From assembly GCF_001428845.1 (NCBI RefSeq), contig NZ_LMIU01000025.1, positions 210,419-274,418 on the forward strand: a stretch of DNA of 64,000 bases, written 5' to 3'. Of this stretch, positions 8,968 to 18,517 are shown in pieces; within the stretch, counting starts at the first letter, position 1; each line of letters starts with the position of its first letter. Made by a program: the position numbers and the translations under genes. The DNA is from Achromobacter sp. Root83. GTDB taxonomy: Bacteria > Pseudomonadota > Gammaproteobacteria > Burkholderiales > Burkholderiaceae_B. The notes beneath the pieces are model-generated. The model was not told the DNA's origin and did no database searches. It saw nothing but the letters and a program-made list of their open reading frames with translations.

Positions 8968-8984
8968 GCTAACCTGAAGTTAGC
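8968..8984 (-). promoter_or_regulatory. Inverted repeat overlapping the SulP ribosome binding site
   Basis: The sequence GCTAAC-CTGAA-GTTAGC begins only 3 bp upstream of the SulP start codon. On the minus strand the likely Shine-Dalgarno bases (CAGG) fall in the loop and 3' arm of this 6-bp stem. Folding would hide the ribosome binding site, so translational control is possible. Confidence 0.4.
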
Positions 8985-9321
8985 AAGCGATGCATCACAC
9001 CGAGGGAGGTTTGTTTCGGTCTCGGAACGAGCCGTACTTCGCTTGGAGTTGTCCGAGGGATAGGCGCCCGGCCGAGCCACCCGGCGAGGCCGGGTCCACT
9101 TGTGTCGCTATTCGACGCGACGCGCATCCATTGCAGATGCGGCGAGGCGGAATTGTACACACGTTTTTGCGCATGCCAGGGGACGCGCGCCGGTCAGGCC
9201 TAGGGTTTCCCCCAGCGCCACGACGGTGCGGGCGCAGGCAAACATCATTTTTCTTATGATCGGCGCACGCGTATAACTGTCGGTTCGAAGCGTGAGCGAT
9301 TTCAACTCAAGGGTCACAGGC
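8985..9321. other. Intergenic region between divergent SulP and amidohydrolase genes
   Basis: This gap of about 340 bp contains the promoters of both flanking genes. A TATAAC hexamer at 9272-9277 is a candidate -10 for the downstream gene, but I see no good -35. An interrupted repeat, ATCAT...ATGAT, lies at about 9244-9260. I find no gene or RNA in it. Confidence 0.4.
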
Positions 9322-10341
9322 ATGAAGGCATACTTCCACGACGATCAGAAGCTCCACCACCCGCAGACGTACTTTTCGCGCGGCAAGATGCGCACGCCGC
9401 AGGAAGTGCCGTCGCGTCTGGATGGCCTGGTGCAGGCGGCCCGCAAGCTGGGCTTCGATGTCCAGGCGCCGGCCGACCACGGCGCCGGCGCGCTGTCGGC
9501 CGTGCATACGCTGGACTACCTGCGCTTCCTGCAGGATGCTCACGAAGACTGGATGAAGCTGCCGGGAGACTGGGGCGGCGAGGTGGTCTCCAACGTGTTC
9601 GTGCGCGAACCCAACGCGCTGCGCGGCGTGCTGGCCAAGGCGGGGCGCTACCTGGCCGACGGCAGTTGCCCGGTCGGCCCCAAGACCTGGCAGTCCGCCT
9701 ACTGGTCGGCGCAATGCGCGATTGCCGGTGCCGAGGCCCTGCTGGCCGGCGACCGCCACGCCTACGCCATCTGCCGGCCGCCCGGCCATCACGCGCGGCG
9801 CGATGCCGCGGGCGGATTCTGCTATCTGAACAACGCCGCGATCGCCGCCCAGCGCCTGACGTCGAAATTTCCGCGCGTGGCCATCCTGGATACCGATATG
9901 CACCACGGCCAGGGCATCCAGGAAATCTTCTACGAGCGCAGCGACGTGCTCTACGTATCCATCCACGGCGACCCCGAAAACTTCTACCCCGTGGTGGCGG
10001 GTTTCGAGGACGAGCGCGGCGCCGGCGAAGGCTACGGCTACAACATCAACCTGCCCATGCCGCACGGTTCGCCGGAGCCGGTGTTCTTCGACAGGCTGGC
10101 CCAGGCGCGCCGCGCGATCGACCTGTTCCAGCCCGATGCCCTGGTGCTGTCGCTGGGCTTCGACATCTTCGAAAAAGATCCGCAGGCCATGGTCAGCGTG
10201 ACAGAAGACGGCTTCGAACGCCTGGGCCGCGAGGTCGGCGGCCTGCGCCTGCCGACCCTGGTCGTGCAGGAAGGGGGCTATTACATCGAAGGGCTGGAAT
10301 CCAACGCGACGCGGTTCTTCGCCGGGCTCACCGGCGCCTGA
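9322..10341 (+). CDS. Acetylpolyamine amidohydrolase-like (class II histone deacetylase family) enzyme
   Basis: A 339-residue zinc deacetylase. The start ATG 9322 (MKAYFHDDQK) is preferred to a GTG 30 bp upstream, since family members begin this way and an AAGGG lies upstream. Active-site residues are visible: tandem His156-His157 (RPPGHHAR), zinc ligands Asp192 and His194 (LDTDMHHGQG), third ligand Asp281 (LSLGFDIFEKDP) and the catalytic Tyr320 (QEGGYYIEG). The spacing between these matches the acetylpolyamine amidohydrolase of Mycoplana, which is also about 340 residues. The expected reaction is removal of acetyl groups from acetylated polyamines or small acylamides in the cytoplasm. It is a single-gene unit. 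The exact substrate is uncertain because related bacterial enzymes vary. Confidence 0.92.
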   Translation: MKAYFHDDQKLHHPQTYFSRGKMRTPQEVPSRLDGLVQAARKLGFDVQAPADHGAGALSAVHTLDYLRFLQDAHEDWMKLPGDWGGEVVSNVFVREPNALRGVLAKAGRYLADGSCPVGPKTWQSAYWSAQCAIAGAEALLAGDRHAYAICRPPGHHARRDAAGGFCYLNNAAIAAQRLTSKFPRVAILDTDMHHGQGIQEIFYERSDVLYVSIHGDPENFYPVVAGFEDERGAGEGYGYNINLPMPHGSPEPVFFDRLAQARRAIDLFQPDALVLSLGFDIFEKDPQAMVSVTEDGFERLGREVGGLRLPTLVVQEGGYYIEGLESNATRFFAGLTGA

Positions 10342-10540
10342 TCACGGGCGCAGCGGGACGGGGCGGGCCGGGCCTGTCCGGCCGCTTCGTCGAGCGGGGC
10401 AACGGCGGCGAACGCATGAATGACATCCGGCGCATGCATGATCCAGTGTCTAATCACCGGCTCCCTCGCGGGATACAGACCAGGCTGCCCGGGCGTCCCC
10501 GCCCGGCAGTCCCGAACAACAAGACATCAGGATTTCGCAC

Positions 10541-11674
10541 GTGTTTCATGTCATCACCGGCCTCATCGGCCTTTACGTCATCTGGCGCTTCGTCTGGCCG
10601 CTGACCTTGCCAAGAATGGGAAAGATACTGCTGGCGGCCCTGGTGCTGCTGGCCGCCGAGCACCATCTCATCACCCGAAATTTCTTCGGCACCATGGCGT
10701 CTCCCGAGGTGCCGGCCGGCATCCTGATGGCGCTGGGCTGGGCATTCGGCGCGCTGATACTGCTTGCGCTTTTCCTGTTTGCGAAGGACGTGGCGGGCCT
10801 GCTGCTGTCCGCGTTCTCGCGCCGCCATGGACGCGCGCTGCTGGCCTGCCCGCGCCTGCGCACCGGCCTTGCCGCCGCCGCGCTGGTGCTATCCGCGGTG
10901 GGCGTCTGGCAAGCGGTCCGGGTGCCGGACGTGAAGACGATCGAGGTCGCCCTGCCCGGCCTGCCGCCCGCGTTCGATGGCTTCAAGATCGTGCATTTGA
11001 CCGACCTCCACGCCAGCCGCCTGCTGCAGGCGGACTGGATGCGGGCGGTCGTTGACCGGGCCAATGCACTGGAACCGGACCTGACGCTGATCACGGGCGA
11101 TCTGGTGGACGGGACGCCCGAAGCCCGCGCCGCCGATGTGCTCCCATTGCGTGAACTGAGGGCGCCGCACGGCGTGGTCGCGATCCCCGGCAACCACGAG
11201 TACTACGCCGAATACGTCAATTGGCTGAAGACGTTCGACCGTCTGGGCCTGCGGATGCTGCTCAATGGACACACCACCATTGAGCTCGGTGGCCAGTCCC
11301 TGGTGCTTGCCGGCATCACCGACGCCGCGGCGTCGCGCGTGGGCCAGCCGCTGCCGGACATCGACGCGGCCCTGGCGGGCGTCCCCCCTTCAGCCACCGT
11401 CATCCTGCTGAGCCATCGGCCGGTCGGCGCGGCGCGGAATGCGCAGGCAGGCGCCCGCCTGCAGCTTTCCGGCCACACCCACGGCGGCCAGATCCTCGGG
11501 CCGCATTTGCTCACCCAATGGGCCAACGAAGGCTATGTGTCGGGCATGTACCGGGTCGGCGGCATGCAGCTCTATGTGAGCAACGGCGCGGGGCTCTGGA
11601 ACGGCTTTCCCATCCGGCTGGGCCGTCCTTCCGAGATCACCCGGATCGTGCTGCGGGCGGCCCCGCCGGCCTGA
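10541..11674 (+). CDS. Membrane-anchored metallophosphoesterase
   Basis: A 377-residue protein starting at GTG 10541. The first ~125 residues hold about four hydrophobic spans (around 3-20, 28-45, 58-82 and 108-124). The catalytic domain then shows all metallophosphoesterase motifs: Asp155-x-His157 (LTDLHAS), Gly186-Asp187 (ITGDLVDG), Asn218-His219-Glu220 (GNHEY), then LSHRP and SGHTHGGQ near the C-terminus. This is the YkuE/YaeI-like architecture, with a binuclear metal centre facing the membrane surface. The substrate is unknown; lipid or nucleotide phosphodiesters are usual for the family. It ends 28 bp from a convergent LysR gene. A GC-rich hairpin at about 10481-10508 lies in its leader. 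Confidence 0.9.
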   Translation: MFHVITGLIGLYVIWRFVWPLTLPRMGKILLAALVLLAAEHHLITRNFFGTMASPEVPAGILMALGWAFGALILLALFLFAKDVAGLLLSAFSRRHGRALLACPRLRTGLAAAALVLSAVGVWQAVRVPDVKTIEVALPGLPPAFDGFKIVHLTDLHASRLLQADWMRAVVDRANALEPDLTLITGDLVDGTPEARAADVLPLRELRAPHGVVAIPGNHEYYAEYVNWLKTFDRLGLRMLLNGHTTIELGGQSLVLAGITDAAASRVGQPLPDIDAALAGVPPSATVILLSHRPVGAARNAQAGARLQLSGHTHGGQILGPHLLTQWANEGYVSGMYRVGGMQLYVSNGAGLWNGFPIRLGRPSEITRIVLRAAPPA

Positions 11675-11702
11675 CACCCGTCGCTGCATTGGCCTTTCGC
11701 CC

Positions 11703-12605
11703 TCACGCCGAGGCGGCCGGCCCCAGCATGCTGTCCCGCAGCCGCAGCACCGACGCGCAGGACGTGTCGCGATGCGTCACCAGCGACAGGGACAGCGCAC
11801 CGCCGGCATCCGCGTCGGTCAAGGGCACGAACGCCACATGCGGCGTGGAATACGCCCGCGTCACGCCCGGCACCAGCGCCACCCCCATGCCGCTGGCCAC
11901 CAGGCTGACCAGCGTCTGCACCTGAATCGCCTCCTGGCTGATGCGCGGGGAAAAGCCCGCCTTGTGGCACAGCGCCAGCGTCACCCCGTTCAAGCCCGGC
12001 ACCTTGGCGGGTGAATACAGCACGAAGCTTTCGGACCGCGCACGCTCCAGGGCGACCGGGCCAGCGACGGCCAGCGCATGCCCGGCGGGCACCGCCAGGA
12101 TCAGGTCGTCGCGCTCGACCACCCAGGAATCCAGCGCGGCATCTTCGGCCAGCGGCCCGCGCACCAGGCCCGCATCGATTTCATTGGCGCGCAGCATCGC
12201 CACCAGCCCCACCGTGCTGTCCTCGCGCAGGTCCAGCTGCACGTCGGGGTATTGCGCGCGAAACGCCGGCAGGCAGCGCGGCAGCAGCATGTACGTGGCC
12301 GACCCGACAAAGCCCAGGCGCAGCGTGCCCCATTCGCCCAGCGCGACGCGGCGCGCCGCCTGGCGGGCCTGCTCGGTATGGAAAAGCGCGCGGCGGGCGT
12401 CGGCCATCAACGCTTCTCCGGCGGGCGTGGTGCTGACGCCCTTGGCGCCGCGCACCAGCAGCGGCACGCCCACCGCGTGCTCCAGCTTCTGGATCGACAC
12501 CGACAGCGCGGGCTGAGCGATGTGCAGGGTGTCGGCGGCGCGCCGGTAGCTTCCCAATTCGGCGATCGTCACAAACTGCCGAAGTTGCCGTAAATCGATA
12601 GCCAT
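11703..12605 (-). CDS. LysR-family transcriptional regulator
   Basis: A 300-residue LysR regulator. The start is placed at ATG 12605 (MAIDLRQLRQFVTIAELGS), the usual LysR N-terminus, although the frame is open for another 26 codons upstream. The helix-turn-helix covers about residues 1-60 (SYRRAADTLHIAQPALSVSI), and the effector domain about 88-295. It is divergent from the CoA-transferase/MaoC/Bug operon at 12677-15467, and an inverted repeat lies 7 bp before its start codon, which suggests autoregulation and control of that operon. Confidence 0.93.
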   Translation of the reverse strand: MAIDLRQLRQFVTIAELGSYRRAADTLHIAQPALSVSIQKLEHAVGVPLLVRGAKGVSTTPAGEALMADARRALFHTEQARQAARRVALGEWGTLRLGFVGSATYMLLPRCLPAFRAQYPDVQLDLREDSTVGLVAMLRANEIDAGLVRGPLAEDAALDSWVVERDDLILAVPAGHALAVAGPVALERARSESFVLYSPAKVPGLNGVTLALCHKAGFSPRISQEAIQVQTLVSLVASGMGVALVPGVTRAYSTPHVAFVPLTDADAGGALSLSLVTHRDTSCASVLRLRDSMLGPAASA

Positions 12606-12611
12606 AACAGA

Positions 12612-12633
12612 TTCCGTATCAAGCAATACCGAA
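12612..12633. promoter_or_regulatory. Candidate LysR operator
   Basis: TTCCGTAT-N6-ATACCGAA is an inverted repeat matching at 7 of 8 positions. It sits in the 71-bp region shared by the LysR gene and the divergent CoA-transferase gene. LysR proteins typically bind interrupted dyads here, so this is a good candidate for the recognition site. Basis: sequence pattern plus location. Confidence 0.5.
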
Positions 12634-12676
12634 GCCATATTAGACGCGTATGTTTCGCGCCGATAGGATTCCCGCC

Positions 12677-13932
<1,256 letters not shown>

Positions 13933-13936
<4 letters not shown>

Positions 13937-14412
13937 GTTCAGACAACGACACCCGCGCCATCGCGCAACTCGGCCAGGGCTATTACTGGCAAGACCTGGC
14001 CGTGGGCCAGCGCTTTCATACCTTCCGCCGCACGGTGACCGAAACCGACATCGTGAACTTCATCAGCGTGACGGGCATGCTGGAGACGATCTTCATCGAC
14101 GCCACCTATGCGCACGGCGCCATCCAGGGCCGCCCCGCCCCCGGCGGGCTGACCTACGGGCTGATCGAAGGCCTGATCATGCAGGGAATGGTGCAGGGAA
14201 CCGGGCTGGCGCTGCTGGAAGTCCACAAGAAAATGCTGGCGCCCGTGGTGGCGGGAGACACCATCTGGGCGGAAATTGAAGTCACCGGCGTGCGCCCGAC
14301 GTCGCAGCACAACCGGGCGGTCGTCACGTCCGCCATCGAAGTCCGCAACCAGCACGGCAAGCCGGTGATGGCCTACACCGCCACGCGCATGCTGGCCGGC
14401 AGGCCAGACTAG
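13933..14412 (+). CDS. MaoC-family (hot dog) dehydratase
   Basis: A 159-residue MaoC-like hydratase. The hot-dog fold is indicated by the N-terminal YYWQDLAVGQRFHTFRRTVTE region, TETDIVNFISVTGM, and the segment APGGLTYGLIEGLIMQGM, followed by KMLAPVVAGDTIWAEIEVTGVRP. The enzyme would add or remove water across a 2-enoyl-CoA or mesaconyl-CoA-type bond. It starts inside the stop codon of the CoA-transferase (ATGA), which indicates translational coupling and joint function. A Bug receptor gene follows 89 bp later. Confidence 0.92.
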
Positions 14413-14501
14413 AACCCGTTCGGCCGGCGGAACGCCCCGCATCGAGGGCGCCGCCGGCCGAACCTATTCCGCGGCACCCATAAAACACAAGGAGACAAAC
14501 C

Positions 14502-15467
14502 ATGAAGAAAGCACTGCTGGCGGCCAGCCTGGCCGTCCTGGCGCTGGGAGGCGCCGCCGGCGCCCAGGCCGCCTGGCCCGAGCGGCCCATCACGATGGTC
14601 GTGCCCTTCCCGCCCGGCGGGCCGACCGATCTGGTGGCGCGCGTGCTGGCCAAGCAACTGACCGATCAACTGGGCCAGACCGTGGTCGTGGAGAACAAGG
14701 GCGGCGCCAACGGCAACATCGGCATGCAGTATGCGGCGGGCGCCAAGCCCGACGGCTATACGGTGCTGTACAACACGTCGTCCATCGCGCTCAGCCCCAA
14801 TCTTTATCGATCCTTGGCGTTCGACCCGGTCAAGGACTTCGCGCCGGTTTCAAGCACGGCGGTCATCCCGCTGGTTTTGCTCGTCCACCCGTCGGTGCCC
14901 GCGGACAACGCCGCGGCGTTCGTCGAGTACGCGCGCCAGCATCCCGGCAAACTGTCGTACGGGTCGGCGGGCGCGGGCAACGTCACGCATCTGGGCGCCC
15001 TGCTCCTGCTGCGTTCGCTTCAGATCGACGCGGTGCACGTGCCCTATCGCGGCAGCGCGCCCGCCATGACGGATCTGGTCGGTGGACAGGTGCAGGTGAT
15101 GACCAACACGCTGAATGATTCGCTGGGCTTCATCCGCGAAGGCAAGCTGCGCGCGCTAGCGGTCACCAGCCCCACGCGCAGCGATCAGCTTCCCAATGTG
15201 CCCACGGTGGCGGAAACGGTGGCCCCGGGCTTCGGGATGGGCGCCTGGCAGGGCGTGGTGGCGCCAGCCGGAACGCCGGCGCCCGTCATCGAAAAGCTGA
15301 ACGCCGAAATCCGCCGCGCCCTGCAATCCCCGGAGATGCAAAAACAGCTCAAGGCGCAAGGCGCCCAGGCGCTGGGATCGACGCCGCAGGAATACGCCGA
15401 TTACATCAAGAGTGAAATCAAGCGGTGGGGTGAAGTGGTGAAGGCGGCGGATGTGAAGCTGGATTGA
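14502..15467 (+). CDS. Tripartite tricarboxylate transporter (Bug-type) substrate-binding receptor
   Basis: A 321-residue TctC/Bug receptor. A clear signal peptide (MKKALLAASLAVLALG, cleavage near AQAA-WP at about residue 24) is followed by the hallmark ITMVVPFPPGGPTDLVAR. Later blocks include VHVPYRGSAPAMTDLVGGQVQVM and a C-terminal YIKSEIKRWGEVVKAA typical of the family. AAGGAG lies 9 bp before the ATG. No TctA/TctB genes are nearby. Its place at the end of a CoA-transferase/MaoC operon suggests it binds that pathway's carboxylate substrate in the periplasm. Confidence 0.93.
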   Translation: MKKALLAASLAVLALGGAAGAQAAWPERPITMVVPFPPGGPTDLVARVLAKQLTDQLGQTVVVENKGGANGNIGMQYAAGAKPDGYTVLYNTSSIALSPNLYRSLAFDPVKDFAPVSSTAVIPLVLLVHPSVPADNAAAFVEYARQHPGKLSYGSAGAGNVTHLGALLLLRSLQIDAVHVPYRGSAPAMTDLVGGQVQVMTNTLNDSLGFIREGKLRALAVTSPTRSDQLPNVPTVAETVAPGFGMGAWQGVVAPAGTPAPVIEKLNAEIRRALQSPEMQKQLKAQGAQALGSTPQEYADYIKSEIKRWGEVVKAADVKLD

Positions 15468-15489
15468 AGGCCCAGGCCTCCGGGGTGCG

Positions 15490-15614
15490 GCAAGCGGGCG
15501 TAGCGTGCGCGGCGTGGGGGCCCTATACAGCCGCCCGCCGCCGGGCCGCCCCAAGGCGGGGCGCCGCCCCCTCGGGGGGCAGCAAGCACGCGTAGCGTGC
15601 GCGGCGTGGGGGCC
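15490..15614. repeat. Intergenic GC-rich repeat: two 33-bp direct copies flanking a hairpin
   Basis: Two copies of a 33-bp unit (15490-15522 and 15582-15614) differ at 2 positions and share the core GTAGCGTGCGCGGCGTGGGG. Between them a GC-rich dyad (GCCGCCCC...GGGGCG...GCCCCC..GGGGGGC) can fold into hairpins. The element fills the gap between the Bug gene and the convergent tautomerase gene, and resembles the extragenic GC-rich repeats seen elsewhere in Burkholderiales genomes. It may act as a terminator or as a REP-like element. Confidence 0.65.
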
Positions 15615-15621
15615 ACCAATC

Positions 15622-15996
15622 CTACCGTCCAGCTGCCTTCGCGCTAATCCCGTTGGCCACGCCCATGTCGGTCTTGGGCACGTCGCGGATCAGCACGCGC
15701 ACGTCTTCGCCGGAAATATCGATGCTGGCGCACACCGCCTGGTTCAGGGCGGCGATCAGGGCGGCCTTCTTGGCCTCGTCGCGGCCTTCGATCAGGGCCA
15801 CGTCCACGCGCGCCATGCGCTTGCCGATTTCGCCGGCCACGATCACGTGTTCGGCAGGCACTTCCTGCAGCACGATACGCACGCTGGGCAGCGGCGCGGC
15901 GATGCTCTCGACCACGGCATTGGATGCCGCCTTCAACAGGTCGGCCTTCTGGGCGGCCGAATGGCCTTGCAGGATCTGAACGTTCAAAATGGGCAT
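15622..15996 (-). CDS. Two-domain 4-oxalocrotonate tautomerase-like protein
   Basis: A 124-residue protein starting MPILNVQILQG at 15996, so Pro2 becomes the N-terminal catalytic proline after Met removal. Two 4-OT-like units follow each other: residues 2-60 (MPILNVQILQ...RIVLQEVPAEH) and about 67-122 (RVDVALIEGR...RVLIRDVPKTD). Ordinary 4-OT subunits are about 62 residues, so this is a tandem fusion; the second unit has no N-terminal proline and is probably structural. Likely reactions are keto-enol tautomerisation of 2-hydroxydienoates or a related promiscuous activity. It lies alone downstream of the proV gene, separated by a long hairpin. Confidence 0.88.
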   Translation of the reverse strand: MPILNVQILQGHSAAQKADLLKAASNAVVESIAAPLPSVRIVLQEVPAEHVIVAGEIGKRMARVDVALIEGRDEAKKAALIAALNQAVCASIDISGEDVRVLIRDVPKTDMGVANGISAKAAGR

Positions 15997-16061
15997 GGCG
16001 GTATCCGATTTTCCGAAATGGGAGAAGCAGGCCGAACCGGCCGGCCAGTCATCATATCGTG

Positions 16062-16100
16062 ACTCTGCCCGCGTGCAAGCCTGTTGCACGCGGGCAGAGT
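16062..16100. terminator. Very stable hairpin downstream of the proVWX-type genes
   Basis: A 17-bp perfect stem (left arm ACTCTGCCCGCGTGCAA at 16062-16078, loop GCCTG) lies between the end of the ABC ATPase gene and the start of the tautomerase gene. It should block transcription or protect the upstream mRNA 3' end. No U-tract follows on the minus strand. Confidence 0.6.
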
Positions 16101-16120
16101 TTCCTCGGCGCGGGCCGCAA

Positions 16121-17371
16121 TCAGGCGGCTTCGCCCCGGTGTTCCGGCACGGGTTGCGCTTCCAGTTCGGCGCCCTCGGCAATGGCCGCCGGCTCGGTCA
16201 GGGCCGGCGTCACCAGCTCCACCACCTTCTTGCGCGACAGCATGCCCAGGAACTCGTCGTCCTCGCCCGTCACCGCGACCGGCTGGTCGCTGTGCACCAG
16301 TTGCGCGAGGACTTCGCCCAGGCCCGCCGTGGCGGGCACCGAGGCCAGGTCCTCGACAAAGCGCGACACGTCGCGCGCGCCTTCCTGTATGGCCTGCTCG
16401 GCGGCCTTGGCCGTCAGCACGCCGGCCAGGCGCTTGCCGTCCAGCACCGGCGCATACTCGTAGTTCAGCGCGTTCATGCGGTCCATGGCGTGCGCGGGGC
16501 GCGAGCGCATGGTCAGCGTCAGGCGCGCCGGGTTCACGGCGTGCGTGGCGTTGAGCACCTTGGTGCGGTTCACGTCCTGCAGGAACGACTGCACGTAATC
16601 GTTGGCCGGATTCAGCAGGATGTCTTCCGGCGTGCCTTCCTGCACCAGTTCGCCGTCCTTCAGGATGGCGATGCGGTTGCCCAGGCGCAGGGCTTCGTCC
16701 AGATCATGCGTGATGAACACGATGGTCTTGTTCAGCTTGGCCTGAAGCTGCAGAAGCTGGTCCTGCATTTCGCGGCGGATCAGCGGGTCCAGCGCCGAGA
16801 AGGCTTCGTCCATCAGCAGGATTTCGGCATCGGTGGCCAGGGCCCGCGCCAGGCCGACGCGTTGCTGCATGCCGCCGGACAACTGGTGGGGATACTGGTT
16901 TTCGAAGCCGGACAGGCCCACCTGTTCCAGCCATTCGCGCGCGCGCTTCTCGCGCTCGGCCTTGCCCACGCCCTGAACGGTCAGGCCGTAGGCGGCGTTG
17001 TCCAGCACCGTGCGGTGCGGGAACAGCCCGAAGCGCTGGAACACCATGCTCATCTTCTTTTGGCGGAAGACTTCCAGGTCGCGCTTGTTCAGGCTGACCA
17101 CGTCCACTCCATCCACCAGGATGTGGCCCGAGCTGGGTTCGATCAGGCGGTTGAAGTGGCGGATCAGCGTGGATTTGCCGGAACCCGACAAGCCCATGAT
17201 GACGTAGATGCTGCCCTCTTCGATGGACAGGCTGATGTCGCGCAGGCCCAGCGTGTGGCCGCTTTCGGCCAGAAGCTGTTCCTTGCTCATGCCGCCCTGG
17301 GCGGCTTCCAGCCATTTCTTCGGGTGCGATCCGAAGACCTTGTAGATGTTCTTGACCTCGATCTTGCTCAT
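16121..17371 (-). CDS. proV: Glycine betaine/proline ABC transporter ATP-binding protein (ProV-like)
   Basis: A 416-residue ATPase of the osmoprotectant class. It begins MSKIEVKNIYKVFGSHP and includes the ProV-specific insert before Walker A (MGLSGSGKSTLIRH at about 58-71), the signature LSGGMQQRVGLARAL, Walker B LLMDEAFSALDP and switch His in FITHDLDEAL. Two C-terminal CBS-like repeats (about 280-400, including YAPVLDGKRLAGVL and PVAVTGEDDEFLGML) are the ionic-strength sensor found in ProV/OpuA proteins. It overlaps the permease gene by 4 bp. Together with the permease and binding protein it should import glycine betaine or a similar quaternary amine under osmotic stress. Confidence 0.95.
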   Translation of the reverse strand: MSKIEVKNIYKVFGSHPKKWLEAAQGGMSKEQLLAESGHTLGLRDISLSIEEGSIYVIMGLSGSGKSTLIRHFNRLIEPSSGHILVDGVDVVSLNKRDLEVFRQKKMSMVFQRFGLFPHRTVLDNAAYGLTVQGVGKAEREKRAREWLEQVGLSGFENQYPHQLSGGMQQRVGLARALATDAEILLMDEAFSALDPLIRREMQDQLLQLQAKLNKTIVFITHDLDEALRLGNRIAILKDGELVQEGTPEDILLNPANDYVQSFLQDVNRTKVLNATHAVNPARLTLTMRSRPAHAMDRMNALNYEYAPVLDGKRLAGVLTAKAAEQAIQEGARDVSRFVEDLASVPATAGLGEVLAQLVHSDQPVAVTGEDDEFLGMLSRKKVVELVTPALTEPAAIAEGAELEAQPVPEHRGEAA

Positions 17372-18225
17372 CGCTGGCCTCCCATGCGCATGCGCTGTCC
17401 ATACGATTGCGTGATCCGGTCGAACAGCACGGCCAGCACCACGATACCCAGTCCTGCCAGCAGGCCGCGGCCCACTTCCAGACGATTGATCCCCAGCAGC
17501 ACCTCATAGCCCAGCCCGCGCGCGCCGATCATGGACGCGATCACCACCATCGACAGCGCCATCATCGTGGTCTGGTTGATGCCAGCCATGATGTTGGGCA
17601 GCGCCAGGGGCAATTGCACACCGAAGAGCTGCTGGCGCGGGTTGGCCCCGAAGGCGCGCGAGGCTTCCAGCACTTCGCGGTCGACCAGGCGGATGCCCAG
17701 GTCGGTCAGGCGGATCAGCGGCGGGACGGCGTAGATGACGGTCGCGATGATGGCGGGAATCTTGCCCAGGCCAAACAGCATGACCACGGGGATCAGGTAG
17801 ACGAAGCTGGGCATGGTCTGCATTACATCCAGCACCGGCAGCATGACCGAACGCAGCCAGTTGACCCGCGCCATCAGCACCCCTAGCGGAATGCCGATCA
17901 CCACGGACAGGCCGGCCGCCATGATCATCAGCGCCAGCGTCTGCATGCCGGCGTCCCACAGGCCCAGCACGCCGATCACGCACAGAAGCGCGCCCATCGC
18001 CAGGCTCAGGCCGACGCGGCGGCTCACGCCATAGGCGATCGCGATCGTGACGGCGACCACCGCCCACCAGGGCGAGTTGCGCAGCAGTTGCTCCAGCCAC
18101 ACCAAGGCATGCAGCACAGGCTGAGACAGCGTCTCCAGCGTGTCCGCGTAGTTGGTGACCAGGTGATCGACAAAGCCGTCGATCGCCCCCCGTACCTGAC
18201 GGGCGGGAATAATTTCAGGAAACAT
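17368..18225 (-). CDS. proW: Glycine betaine/proline ABC transporter permease (ProW-like)
   Basis: A 285-residue permease. The start ATG 18225 (MFPEIIPARQ) has GGAG 9 bp upstream; the frame is open further but without support. Six or so hydrophobic spans are visible, with the cytoplasmic EAA loop contacting the ATPase at about residues 180-200 (DREVLEASRAFGANPRQQLFGVQLP), and the family segment INQTTMMALSMVVIASMIGA after it. It overlaps proV by 4 bp and forms the membrane channel of the osmoprotectant transporter. Confidence 0.94.
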   Translation of the reverse strand: MFPEIIPARQVRGAIDGFVDHLVTNYADTLETLSQPVLHALVWLEQLLRNSPWWAVVAVTIAIAYGVSRRVGLSLAMGALLCVIGVLGLWDAGMQTLALMIMAAGLSVVIGIPLGVLMARVNWLRSVMLPVLDVMQTMPSFVYLIPVVMLFGLGKIPAIIATVIYAVPPLIRLTDLGIRLVDREVLEASRAFGANPRQQLFGVQLPLALPNIMAGINQTTMMALSMVVIASMIGARGLGYEVLLGINRLEVGRGLLAGLGIVVLAVLFDRITQSYGQRMRMGGQR

Positions 18226-18517
18226 GTATTCGACTCCATTCTGGCGCGCTCGCCGCCCGTGTCGCCACCGGGCAACCCGGCACAACGGAAAACAACGAGA
18301 CTGAAACAGGTGTCCGGCACTTCGACAGGCCGTCGCGGACGGAGGCCAATCTCACGGCAGTGTCGAACGCCGGGGAAGTTGCCACCGGGAGTGGCGGCAC
18401 AAGCGCGCTTGACTGGCCGGACGCGAGCGTCCGGCCGGCGGCCATCCTGGCATAGCGGCCCGGCCCCACGAAGGACCGGCACGCGCCACTGCGGCGCGCG
18501 GCCAGGACCGCAGTACG
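18226..18517. other. Intergenic gap between proW- and proX-type genes
   Basis: This 292-bp gap inside the same-direction transporter locus holds no gene that I can support. It is GC-rich, with several short dyads (for example GCGCGCCACTGCGGCGCGCGGCC near 18480-18502 described only by position). It may contain an attenuating structure that keeps binding protein in excess over the membrane parts, which is common in ABC operons, but this is inference. Confidence 0.4.
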
